Assembly: GCA_905479655.1 (NCBI GenBank) | Contig: CAJQNK010000014.1 | Coordinates: forward strand, 1 to 50,752 | Direction: 5' to 3' | Length of the DNA stretch: 50,752 nucleotides | Source of the DNA: an uncultured bacterium | GTDB taxonomy: Bacteria > Acidobacteriota > Thermoanaerobaculia > Multivoradales > JAHEKO01 | Shown: positions 1 to 7,520 of the stretch, piece after piece | Position numbering within the stretch: the first letter of the stretch is position 1 | Layout of the letters: each line of letters opens with the position of its first letter | Notes under the pieces: generated by a model | What the model was told of the DNA's origin: nothing | The model's input: only the letters and a program-made list of their open reading frames with translations | The model's database searches: none | Position numbers and translations under genes: made by a program

Positions 1-1
1 G

Positions 2-1576
2 CCGGGGGTGGCCTTCGCGGACTACGCCCGGGCCGAGACGATCGTGATCTGGGGCGCCAACCCCCGGACCTCGAACATCCACCTCGTTCCCTACCTGCGG
101 GCGGCGAAGCGGCGGGGGGCCTTCCTGGCCCTGGTGGACCCGCGGCGGACGCTCTCGGAGCGGGACTGCGACCTCCATCTGCCGGTGCTGCCCGGGACGG
201 ACCTGCCGGTGGCCCTCGCGACGATCGCGGAGATCGAGCGCCTGGGCGGTGTGGACGAGGCGTTCCTGGAGGCCCACTGCCGCCACGCCGAGACCCTGCT
301 GGCAGCGGCCCGGGAGTGGCCCCTGGAGCGGGCGGCCTCGGTCGCGGGTGTGGAGGCGGCGGCCCTCGCGCGGCTGACCCGCGCCTGGGTGGAGGGGAGC
401 CCGGCGGTGGTGCGCTGCGGCTGGGGCCCGGAGCGCAACGTCAACGGCGGCGGCGCCATCGCCGCGATCCTGGCCCTACCGGCGGTGGCGGGGAAGTTCG
501 GGTTGCGGGGCGGCGGCTTCACGCTGTCGAACAGCGGCGCCTGGAGCGTCGACCGGGGGGCCGTGATCGGTCGGACGAACGGTGCCGGGCGGCGGTCGCT
601 CAACATGACGCGACTGGGGGCGCTGCTCGAGGAGCCGCTCGACCCGCCCGTGAAGGCGCTCTTCGTCTACAACGCCAACCCGGTGGTCACCGTGCCGGAG
701 CAGACGAGGATCCTGCGCGGCCTGGCGCGCGACGACCTGTTCACCGTGGTGGCCGAGCAGGTGATGACCGACACGGCCCGTTGGGCCGACATCGTGCTGC
801 CGGCCACGACCTTCCTCGAGTCGCGGGACCTGCGGGCCGGCTACGGCTCCTACGTGCTGGGCGGGGTGGCGCCGGTGGTGCCGCGGCGGGGCGAGGCGCG
901 CTCCAACGCCTGGATCTTCGGTCGCCTGGGCCGGGAGCTGGGTTTCGAGGACGAGGCGTTCGGCTGGGATGACGATGAGCTGGCGCGCCGGGTCGCCGAG
1001 GCGGCCCGGGACGACGCCGGCCGGCCTGTAGACGTCGAGACCCTGCTGGGCGGCGGACGCGTGCCTTCCCGGCGGCCCTCGCCCGTGCTCTTCGGCGACG
1101 GCGACGACGGCGTGCGGCCGTGCACGTCGGATGGGCGCATCGACCTGGCGCCGCCGAGCCTCGGGCCGGATCTCTACCGCTTCCGCGACCCCTCCGCCGG
1201 TTCCCCGCAGACCCCGTCCCTGGCCCTGGTGACCCCCGCCAGCCGCCACCTGGTGACCAGCCTGTTCGGTGAGCACGCCGTGGACCGCCTGGAGGTCGCG
1301 CTCCACCCCGACGACGCCGAGCGTCGCGGCATCCCCGACCGCGCCCCGGTCCGCGTGTTCAACGACCAGGGTGAGCTGCGCTGCCACGCCCGGCGGGACG
1401 CCCGGGTGCGCCCGGGCGTGGCCGCCATGCCCAAGGGCGCCTGGCGTCGCTCGTCGATCGACGGGGCCACCTCGACGGTGCTGATCGCGGCGACCGTCAA
1501 CGAGGTGGCCGGCGGCGCCCGCTACAACGACGCCCGCGTCGAGATCGAGCTTCTGGAGGTCCCCGAGTCGCCATGA
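2..1576 (+). CDS. Molybdopterin oxidoreductase, C-terminal part (5' end outside window)
   Basis: The frame is open to the first base of the window, so this is the 3' part of a longer gene. The visible ~524 residues match the large subunit of the DMSO reductase/formate dehydrogenase superfamily, which binds a bis-MGD molybdenum or tungsten cofactor and does two-electron redox chemistry. Supporting stretches are WGANPRTSNIH near the start (cofactor-binding Rossmann part), the glycine-rich RCGWGPERNVNGGG, FVYNANPVVTVPEQ, the DTARWADIVLPATTFLES segment typical of the family, and a C-terminal MopB-type beta-barrel domain (from about LALVTPASRH to NDARVEIE). The N-terminal 4Fe-4S and catalytic-residue part is not in the window, so the substrate cannot be told. 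The stop overlaps the next start as ATGA, so the two are translationally coupled. Confidence 0.9.
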   Translation, partial: PGVAFADYARAETIVIWGANPRTSNIHLVPYLRAAKRRGAFLALVDPRRTLSERDCDLHLPVLPGTDLPVALATIAEIERLGGVDEAFLEAHCRHAETLLAAAREWPLERAASVAGVEAAALARLTRAWVEGSPAVVRCGWGPERNVNGGGAIAAILALPAVAGKFGLRGGGFTLSNSGAWSVDRGAVIGRTNGAGRRSLNMTRLGALLEEPLDPPVKALFVYNANPVVTVPEQTRILRGLARDDLFTVVAEQVMTDTARWADIVLPATTFLESRDLRAGYGSYVLGGVAPVVPRRGEARSNAWIFGRLGRELGFEDEAFGWDDDELARRVAEAARDDAGRPVDVETLLGGGRVPSRRPSPVLFGDGDDGVRPCTSDGRIDLAPPSLGPDLYRFRDPSAGSPQTPSLALVTPASRHLVTSLFGEHAVDRLEVALHPDDAERRGIPDRAPVRVFNDQGELRCHARRDARVRPGVAAMPKGAWRRSSIDGATSTVLIAATVNEVAGGARYNDARVEIELLEVPESP

Positions 1577-2358
1577 CCCATCTCTTCCCTGGTCCCCTCA
1601 ACCCTCGTGCCGCGCTCGCCCTCGGCGCGGCGCTGGCTCTCACCCTCGCCTGCGGCGGCCCGTCGGAAACCCCGGCGCCGGCACCGGCGGAGGAAGCCGC
1701 GGCGACGATGCCGGGGCGCATCGCGGGCACCGTCACCCTGGGCGCCGCCGAAGACCCCGACGCCCCCATCGACTTCTCGTCCGACCCGGTGTGTCGGGAC
1801 ATGCACCCGGAGGAGGCGATCTCCCGGGCCCTGGTCGCCGACGGCGAGGGCCGGGTGGCCAACGCCTTCCTGTACCTCTCCGAAGGGGTCCGGGGCACCT
1901 GGCCGGTGCCGGAGGAGCCGCTGCTCCTCGACCAGGTCGGATGTCTCTTCCTGCCCCGGGTCCAGGGTGTGCGGGCCGGGCAGACGATCGTCGCCCGTAA
2001 CAGCGACCCGACCCTCCACAACGTGCTGTGCCAGCCCCGGTTCAACTCGGCCTACGCCATCGGCCAGCCGTTCGAGGGCATGGAGTCGCCCATGGTGTTC
2101 GAGAAGCCGGAGGTGATGATCGAGATCACCTGCGACGTCCACCCCTGGATGCGCGCCTGGATCGGCGTGGTCGAGCACCCCTTTTTCGCCGTGAGCGACG
2201 AGGAGGGCCGCTTCTCGATCGAGGGCGTGCCGCCCGGCGAGTACCGGCTCACCGCCTGGCACGAGGTGCTGGAGCCCGTGACGGTGGACATCGTCGTGCC
2301 CGCGGGGGGAGAGGCGCCGGTGGGTCTGACGCTGGCGGGGTCGAGTCCGGGGGGGTGA
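1573..2358 (+). CDS. Cupredoxin-like lipoprotein with carboxypeptidase-regulatory-like C-terminus
   Basis: A 261-residue exported lipoprotein: hydrophobic residues 12-26 end in a lipobox LTLAC with Cys27. The middle of the protein resembles blue copper folds. His149 in PTLHNV and the cluster Cys187, His190, Met193 in ITCDVHPWM form a plausible type 1 copper ligand set, followed by the conserved WIGVVEHPFFAV. The last ~60 residues (EGRFSIEGVPPGEYRLTAWH) look like a carboxypeptidase regulatory-like beta sandwich. It starts inside the stop of the molybdopterin oxidoreductase (ATGA), so a role as periplasmic electron carrier or donor for that enzyme is likely but inferred. Cys74, Cys124 and Cys153 could form a disulfide or an added metal site. 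Copper binding is not proven by sequence alone. Confidence 0.78.
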   Translation: MTHLFPGPLNPRAALALGAALALTLACGGPSETPAPAPAEEAAATMPGRIAGTVTLGAAEDPDAPIDFSSDPVCRDMHPEEAISRALVADGEGRVANAFLYLSEGVRGTWPVPEEPLLLDQVGCLFLPRVQGVRAGQTIVARNSDPTLHNVLCQPRFNSAYAIGQPFEGMESPMVFEKPEVMIEITCDVHPWMRAWIGVVEHPFFAVSDEEGRFSIEGVPPGEYRLTAWHEVLEPVTVDIVVPAGGEAPVGLTLAGSSPGG

Positions 2359-2689
2359 GGACGGGGGGTGGTGGGCGCCGCTGTCCTGGGGCGGGGATTT
2401 CACGCTAAGACGCAAAGCCGCAAAGCCGCAAGAGGGGGAGCGCCGGAGGGTTGCGTCCTTCATGTCTTGGCGTCTTCGCGTCTTCGCGTGAGATCCTCCT
2501 CGCAGGTGTCGTTCTGAGCGAAGGCCCCCGGGGCCGAAGTCGAAGAACCCCGGACTTGGCGGCTGGAGCTCGGGCGGGCTTTGGGCGCCGCGGCGTCTGC
2601 CCGAGTCGCCCCTGCCAACTGCCCGGCACGGGGTCCTTCGACTCCGCCGCTCCGCGGCTCCGCTCAGGACGACACCGAGCCGGCCGCCC
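2359..2689. repeat. Gene-free stretch filled with two families of dispersed repeats
   Basis: These 331 bases hold no credible gene. Family A is an octamer tract of the type ACGCRAAG: direct at 2401-2434 (CACGCTAAGACGCAAAGCCG onward) and inverted at 2465-2493 (CTTCGCGTCTTCGCGTGAGA). The short sequence CGGAGGGTTGCG between the arms recurs next to the copy at 17127. Family B has arms GTGTCGTTCTGAGCG (2506-2520, ending GAAGAACCCCGG near 2553) and the inverse copy GGGTCCTTCGACTCC to CAGGACGACAC (about 2630-2676). The arms could fold into a large hairpin between the convergent genes. Confidence 0.75.
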
Positions 2690-3292
2690 TCACCCCCACC
2701 GGAGACCGTCGCCCTCCGCGCCCCCCAGGCCCAGCCGGTCGAGCTGCCGCATGGCGTAGTGGTCCAGGAAGCGATCCATCTCCTCGCCGCCGATGTAGAA
2801 CGCCGGCACGGGCGGCGCCACGACGGCGCCCAGCCAGGCCAGGCGCCGCAGGTTCTCCAGGTGGATCACCGTCAGCGGCGTCTCGCGGAAGCCGAGGATC
2901 AGCGGCCAGCGCTCCTTGAGGGCGACGGCGCCGGCGCGGTGGATCAGGGTGCTCGCCGAGCCGACGGCCAGCGCAGCCAGCGTGCCGGCGCTGCACGGTA
3001 GCACCACCGTGCCGGCCAGGGGATAGGAGCCCGAGGCGATGGCGGCTCCGAGGTCGCTGTCGGGGTGGGTCGCCACCTTGGCGCGCGCCGCGCTCCCCAG
3101 CGCGGCCGCCTCGACGAGGTCGTCGGCGCCGGTGCTCTTCCGCCCGAGCTCGTGGCGCAGCACCTGCGCCGCACCCCGGGAGACCACCAGGTGCACCCGC
3201 TCGACCTCGGGGTGGCCCGCGAGGGCCGCCAGGGTCTTCACCGGCAGCCGCATGCCGGAGGCCCCGGAGACGAGGAGCGCGATCCGGGCCAC
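2690..3292 (-). CDS. ubiX: Flavin prenyltransferase UbiX
   Basis: A 200-residue protein, about the usual UbiX length. UbiX joins dimethylallyl phosphate to FMN to make prenylated FMN, the cofactor of UbiD-type decarboxylases. Evidence: the N-terminal flavodoxin-like strand with SGASG at residues 9-13, the central PCSAGTLAALAVG, and the hallmark RETPLTVIHLENLRRL followed by GAVVAPPVPAFY. The start is GTG at 3292, which places the first beta strand at the very N-terminus. It lies 20 bases downstream of pepD on the same strand and is probably co-transcribed. No ubiD homologue is visible here, so the client enzyme must be elsewhere. Confidence 0.9.
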   Translation of the reverse strand: MARIALLVSGASGMRLPVKTLAALAGHPEVERVHLVVSRGAAQVLRHELGRKSTGADDLVEAAALGSAARAKVATHPDSDLGAAIASGSYPLAGTVVLPCSAGTLAALAVGSASTLIHRAGAVALKERWPLILGFRETPLTVIHLENLRRLAWLGAVVAPPVPAFYIGGEEMDRFLDHYAMRQLDRLGLGGAEGDGLRWG

Positions 3293-3312
3293 GCCTCAGG
3301 TCCCCCGGTGGG

Positions 3313-4764
3313 TCAACTGAGCTCCTTCAGGGTCGCGGTCAGCAGGTCGTGGAAGCGCCCCACGGAGTCGATGTGCACCCGCTCGTCGGGCGAGTGGGGG
3401 AACTCGATCTGCGGCCCGACCGAGATCATGTCCATGCCGGAGAACTTCTCCCCGATGATGCCGCACTCGAGGCCCGCGTGGATGGCGCCCACCTCGGGCT
3501 CGGAGCCCAGGACCTCCTCGTGCCGGGCGCGCACGACCTTCAGCAGCTCGGAGTCGAGGTCGGGCTGCCACCCCGGGTAGCCGTTGCCCTCGGAGACCTC
3601 GGCGCCGGCGAGTGTCGCCGTCGCCCGGATCTTCCGTCGCAGGGCCGAGAGCGCGGTGGCGACGGAGGACCGGCTCGACATCCCGACCACCAGCTTCCCG
3701 CCGTCCTCTTGCACCGTGGCCAGGTTGGTGGAGGTCTCCACCAGGCCCGGGATGTCGTTGCTCATCATCACGACGCCGTGGGGCAGGCCGGTGAGGAGCT
3801 GCAGGGCCCGGTCGCTGGTCTCCCGGGTCCAGGCTCGGGCCGGCGGCTCCGTGGCGGCCACCGTGAGGACGGCGCCCGGGTCGGGGCGCCGGTACTCGCC
3901 CGCCACGGACGCTCCCTCGGCGTCCAGGGCGCCCGTCACCGCGTCCTTCGCGCCGCCGTCGACGACGATGATCGCGTGCGCCTCGCGCGGGATGGCGTTG
4001 TGGGCGCTGCCGCCGGAGAACGAGGCGACCCGCAGGTCGTGCCCGAGCGAGGCCGTGTGGAGGACGCGGGCCAGGAGCTGGATCGCGTTGCCCCGCTGCA
4101 GGTGGATGTCGACGCCGGAGTGGCCGCCCTTGAAGCCGGCCAGCTTCACCTCGAGCGCCACGGAGCCGTCCTTCGTGGGCGCGCTCTCGACGGGCAGGCG
4201 CAGGGTGCTGTCCGCGCCGCCGGCGCAGCCGACGCACAGCGACCCCTCCTCCTCGGAGTCCAGGTTGATCAGCCGGCGGCCGTGGAGCATGTGGTCCCCG
4301 ATGCCGGCAGCGCCGGTCAGGCCGGTCTCCTCGTCCATCGTGAACAGCAGCTCCAGGGGCGGGTGGGTGGTCTCGGTATCCTCGAGGACGGCCAGCATGG
4401 CGGCCACGCCGATGCCGTTGTCGGAGCCCAGCGTGGTGCCGTCCGCGGTGAGGTAGTCGCCGTCACGAACCGGCCGGATGGCGTCCGCGTCCCAGTCGAA
4501 CTCGACGTCCGAGTTCTTCTCCTGGACCATGTCGAGGTGCGACTGGAGGATCGTGATCGGGGCGTCCTCGCCGCCGTTCTGGCCCGGCTTGACGACGACC
4601 ACGTTGCCGGTGGAGTCCTCGCGCGTCTCGAGGCCGTGCTCGCGGGCGACGCCCAGGACGTACTCCCGGATGCGGCCCTCGTCCTTGGAGGCGCGGGGGA
4701 TGGTCAGGATGCGGTCGAAATGACGCCACAGGGGGCGGGGCTCGAGAGAGTCGACGAAGGTCAT
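3313..4764 (-). CDS. pepD: Aminoacyl-histidine dipeptidase (M20 family, PepD)
   Basis: A 483-residue cytosolic zinc dipeptidase of the PepD/carnosinase type, which hydrolyses Xaa-His and other dipeptides. Metal and catalytic signatures are clear: SHLDMV (His76, Asp78), GSDNGIG (Asp115), MDEETG (Glu145, Glu146), INLDSEE (Asp169) and HAGLECG near the C-terminus. The ATG at 4764 is chosen over longer in-frame options because GGAGG stands a proper distance upstream and MTFVDSLEPRPLWRHFD is a standard PepD N-terminus. It is divergent from the OPT peptide transporter gene, which gives a coherent peptide uptake and breakdown pair. Confidence 0.93.
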   Translation of the reverse strand: MTFVDSLEPRPLWRHFDRILTIPRASKDEGRIREYVLGVAREHGLETREDSTGNVVVVKPGQNGGEDAPITILQSHLDMVQEKNSDVEFDWDADAIRPVRDGDYLTADGTTLGSDNGIGVAAMLAVLEDTETTHPPLELLFTMDEETGLTGAAGIGDHMLHGRRLINLDSEEEGSLCVGCAGGADSTLRLPVESAPTKDGSVALEVKLAGFKGGHSGVDIHLQRGNAIQLLARVLHTASLGHDLRVASFSGGSAHNAIPREAHAIIVVDGGAKDAVTGALDAEGASVAGEYRRPDPGAVLTVAATEPPARAWTRETSDRALQLLTGLPHGVVMMSNDIPGLVETSTNLATVQEDGGKLVVGMSSRSSVATALSALRRKIRATATLAGAEVSEGNGYPGWQPDLDSELLKVVRARHEEVLGSEPEVGAIHAGLECGIIGEKFSGMDMISVGPQIEFPHSPDERVHIDSVGRFHDLLTATLKELS

Positions 4765-4848
4765 GGGGGTCCTCCGGGAGGAAGTGGGGTCGATCGTGCG
4801 GTGTGGGTCGGGGCGGGCGCGGCGGATGCGCTCGCCCGCGCAAAGATG

Positions 4849-4854
4849 ATTGTA
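4849..4854 (-). promoter_or_regulatory. Possible -10 box for pepD-ubiX
   Basis: On the minus strand TACAAT reads from 4854 to 4849, about 85 bases upstream of the pepD start. No good -35 stands 16-18 bases before it, so this is a weak call based only on the -10 match. Confidence 0.3.
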
Positions 4855-4948
4855 GCCGCCTTCCTCCTTCGGACCGGGAGGTGTCTCGACGGAGGATCTC
4901 ACGCCAAGACCCGCTCAACGCCCGCCGCGCCCTCCCTCCCGGCCCCGT

Positions 4949-4978
4949 TTGACAGCGTTTCTCACCGCTGACTATCAT
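4949..4978 (+). promoter_or_regulatory. Sigma-70-type promoter for the OPT transporter gene
   Basis: TTGACA at 4949-4954 and TATCAT at 4973-4978 are separated by 18 bases. It stands out as an AT-richer patch in very GC-rich DNA. The predicted transcript would carry a leader of about 70 bases before the ATG at 5057. Confidence 0.7.
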
Positions 4979-5056
4979 GCGCCAGCTCCGTTCGTTCCGC
5001 TGTTCTCCGTCCGGATCCGCCCCTCGTCCGGACCTCGAAGCCATTGGAGGCCCTCG

Positions 5057-7048
5057 ATGGACAAAAAGCCGTTCAAGCCCTTCGTCCCGGCCGAGTCGCA
5101 GATGGCCGAGCTCACCTTCAAGGCCGTCTTCCTCGGCGTCCTCATGGCCGTCGTTCTCGGTGCGGCCAACGCCTACCTCGGCATGAAGGCCGGTCTGACC
5201 GTCGCCGCGACCTTCCCGGCCGCGGTGGTGGCCATGGCCGCGCTGCGGGTGTTCGGCGGGACGATCCTCGAAGAGAACATCGCCCGGACGGCGGCGTCGG
5301 TGGGCGAGGCCCTGGTGGCCGGCGCGATCTTCACCATCCCCGCTTTCGTCATCAGCGGGGCCTGGGAGGAGCTGCGCTACTGGGAGTCGACGGCGATCAT
5401 GGCCATCGGCGGCCTGCTGGGCATCCTGTTCGTGGTGGTGCTGCGACGGACGCTGGTGGTGGAGGCCGACCTGCCCTTCCCCGAGAGCGTCGCGGCCTCG
5501 GAGATCGTGAAGGCCGGTCAGGGCGGACAGACCGGAGCCTCCTACGTCTTCGGCGCCATGGGTCTCGCGGCCCTCTGGGAGCTGTTCAAGAACTCCAACG
5601 GCGTCCACATCGTCCAGGACACGGCGCAGGGCTTCTACACCTTCGGCAAGTCCAACATCGAGTTGATGCAGCAGCGGCTGGAGTACGGCGGCGGACTCCT
5701 GCTGGCCACCCCGGCGGCTTCGCCGGCGCTCATGGGCGTCGGCTACATCGTGGGCCTGAGGGTCTCGGCGGTGCTGTTCGCCGGAGCGGTCATGGGCTGG
5801 CTCCTGCTGGTGCCCCTGGCCCTGTTCCTGAACCCGTCGCTCGCCGCCGGCCTGGAGGGCGACACGGCCGGCCTCATGGCCCTGTCGACCGAGATCTGGT
5901 CCAAGCAGATCCGGCCCCTGGCCGTGGGCACCATGATCGTGGCGGCCTTCTACACCCTGTGGAGCCTGCGCAAGTCCCTCGTCGCCGGCATCCAGAAGGC
6001 GCTGGCGGACATCGGCTCCGTGAAGGGCGCCGAGGCCGAGGCCACCAACCGCCTGGAGAAGGACCTGGACTTCAAGAAGGTCTTCATCGCCATCGGCTTC
6101 ATGTCGGTAGCGACCTTCTTTCTCTACTACTACTTCGCCCAGTCCCTGATCGGCGCCGTGGTGCTCACGGTGGTCATGGTGATCCTCGGCTTCCTGTTCG
6201 CGGCGGTGGCCGGGTATCTCGTGGCGCTCATCGGGTCGTCCAACAACCCCATCTCCGGCCTGACGCTCAGCGCGCTCCTCATCGCCGCCGTGCTGATGGT
6301 CTTCCTGGGAGTCACGGACGTCCATGGCGTCGCGGCGGTGCTGGGGGTGGCGGGGGTGGTCTGCTGCGCCGCCGGCGTCGCGGGCGACATGATGCAGGAC
6401 CTCAAGGTCGGCCACATCCTGGGCGGCACGCCGTGGAAGATGGAGGTCGGCGAGATCATCGGCGTGATCGTCGCCTCCGGCATCCTCGCGGTGCCGCTCA
6501 TGGCGCTGCACAAGGTCTACGTCATCGGCTCGGCCGAGCTGCCGGCCCCGCAGGCGGGGCTCATGGCGCTCATGGCCAACGGCATCGTGGGGGGCGAGAT
6601 GGCCTGGCCCCTGGTGATCGTGGGCATGTTCCTGGCCCTCGGCCTGATCCTCATCGGGTCGCCTTCGCCCATGCTCATCGCCGTCGGCATGTACCTGCCC
6701 TTCTACTCGACGGCCGCGATCTTCGTCGGCGGCCTGATCAAGTGGGCCCTCGAGATGCGGCTGAACACCCAGGGCGCGAGTGCCGAAGAGCGGACGCGGG
6801 CCGAGAACACGGGGACGCTGCTCTCCTCCGGCTTCATCGCCGGCGAGTCGCTGATGGCGGTCATCCTGGCGTTCCTGGTGCTGGGCGCCGACTTCTCGGA
6901 CCTCCTGAAGAGGGGCCAGGCGGCGCTGGCGGGTCTGCCCACGAGCTTCCCGCTGAGCCTGGTGATCTACCCGGTCCTGCTCTACCTCCTGGTCTGGCTG
7001 CCGGTGAAGAAGATGCGGGGCGATGTGCCGGCCTCGCGCGTCGAATAG
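5057..7048 (+). CDS. OPT family oligopeptide transporter
   Basis: A 663-residue multi-pass inner-membrane protein, the normal size for the prokaryotic OPT family, which takes up di- to oligopeptides or metal-peptide chelates by proton symport. Family marks include the N-terminal ELTFKAVFLGVLMAVVLGAA, NAYLGMKAGLTVAATFPAAV, the EENIARTAASVGEALVAGA segment, and SSNNPISGLTLSA. About 14-16 hydrophobic segments are visible. The ATG at 5057 follows TTGGAGG at 5044-5050; a longer in-frame reading from 4949 would begin inside the promoter and is rejected. The TAG stop shares its G with the GTG of the next gene. The PepD gene diverges from it. Confidence 0.92.
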   Translation: MDKKPFKPFVPAESQMAELTFKAVFLGVLMAVVLGAANAYLGMKAGLTVAATFPAAVVAMAALRVFGGTILEENIARTAASVGEALVAGAIFTIPAFVISGAWEELRYWESTAIMAIGGLLGILFVVVLRRTLVVEADLPFPESVAASEIVKAGQGGQTGASYVFGAMGLAALWELFKNSNGVHIVQDTAQGFYTFGKSNIELMQQRLEYGGGLLLATPAASPALMGVGYIVGLRVSAVLFAGAVMGWLLLVPLALFLNPSLAAGLEGDTAGLMALSTEIWSKQIRPLAVGTMIVAAFYTLWSLRKSLVAGIQKALADIGSVKGAEAEATNRLEKDLDFKKVFIAIGFMSVATFFLYYYFAQSLIGAVVLTVVMVILGFLFAAVAGYLVALIGSSNNPISGLTLSALLIAAVLMVFLGVTDVHGVAAVLGVAGVVCCAAGVAGDMMQDLKVGHILGGTPWKMEVGEIIGVIVASGILAVPLMALHKVYVIGSAELPAPQAGLMALMANGIVGGEMAWPLVIVGMFLALGLILIGSPSPMLIAVGMYLPFYSTAAIFVGGLIKWALEMRLNTQGASAEERTRAENTGTLLSSGFIAGESLMAVILAFLVLGADFSDLLKRGQAALAGLPTSFPLSLVIYPVLLYLLVWLPVKKMRGDVPASRVE

Positions 7049-7437
7049 TGTTCGGACGACGGCGCGAGGCGTCGGAGCTGGAGTCGCTCAACCTCCTCGA
7101 AGTGGCGCCCTTCCGGGCCGCCGAGTGGAGCGAGAAGGAGGGCCGGGTCGTGGTCGTGAGACCGCGACCCGCGCGGGGCCTGCGCGCGTTCGGCGAGTGG
7201 CTGAGCTGGTGCCTCTCCTCCCGTCACCTCCGTCTCGACGAGATCGGGACCTTCGCCTGGCTGGGGTTCGACGGCCAGCGACGCGTCGGTGAAGTCGCGA
7301 GCTCGATGCGGCGGGAGTTCGGCGACCGGATCGAGCCCGCGGAGGAGCGGCTGGGGCATTTCGTGCGTCAGCTTCGACGGGAGGGTCTCCTGGGTTACCC
7401 GGAGGTCGATTCGCGCCCGGGTCCCCAAGGGTGCTAA
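7048..7437 (+). CDS. PqqD-like (RRE-fold) protein
   Basis: A 129-residue protein starting at the GTG that overlaps the OPT stop by one base. Residues from about LRLDEIGTFAWLGFDG to FVRQLRREGLLG match the PqqD-type winged-helix fold, which in RiPP pathways binds leader peptides. The N-terminal ~45 residues (ELESLNLLEVAPFRAAEW) are extra. There is no radical SAM enzyme, precursor peptide or other PQQ gene nearby, so a role in cofactor or RiPP making is unsupported. Coupling to a peptide transporter suggests it may recognise a peptide or serve as a cytosolic partner of the transporter; that is inference. Confidence 0.7.
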   Translation: MFGRRREASELESLNLLEVAPFRAAEWSEKEGRVVVVRPRPARGLRAFGEWLSWCLSSRHLRLDEIGTFAWLGFDGQRRVGEVASSMRREFGDRIEPAEERLGHFVRQLRREGLLGYPEVDSRPGPQGC

Positions 7438-7440
7438 CCT
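7432..7440 (+). promoter_or_regulatory. Extended -10 box upstream of the NYN gene
   Basis: TGCTAACCT fits the extended -10 form TGnTANNNT that recurs before several genes here. It overlaps the stop codon of the PqqD-like gene and would give a leader of about 75 bases before the GTG at 7521. No clear -35 is present. Confidence 0.4.
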
Positions 7441-7520
7441 GCAAGGCTGCATGTTCGCCGGGGCTCCAAAGAGGCCAACGGGCCGCAGGCTCCGGTGACG
7501 GACCCAGATAGGGGGCGGAA

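Noticed and set aside
2401..2493. CRISPR array
   Set aside because: The repeats are contiguous 8-base units without spacers, and no cas gene is present.
3349..4971. 540-codon plus-strand frame opposite pepD
   Set aside because: Mirror frame of a gene with intact M20 signatures; no ribosome binding site or family features.
4949..5056. N-terminal extension of the OPT transporter by 36 residues
   Set aside because: The extension begins in the promoter and has no family similarity; ATG 5057 has a proper ribosome binding site.
4463..6511. 682-codon minus-strand frame opposite the OPT gene
   Set aside because: His/Asp/Gly-rich low-complexity translation without any motif, fully opposite a clear transporter gene and running across its promoter.
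7048..7437. RiPP or PQQ biosynthetic cluster around the PqqD-like gene
   Set aside because: No precursor peptide, radical SAM protein, YcaO, lanthipeptide synthetase or other pqq gene lies within reach.
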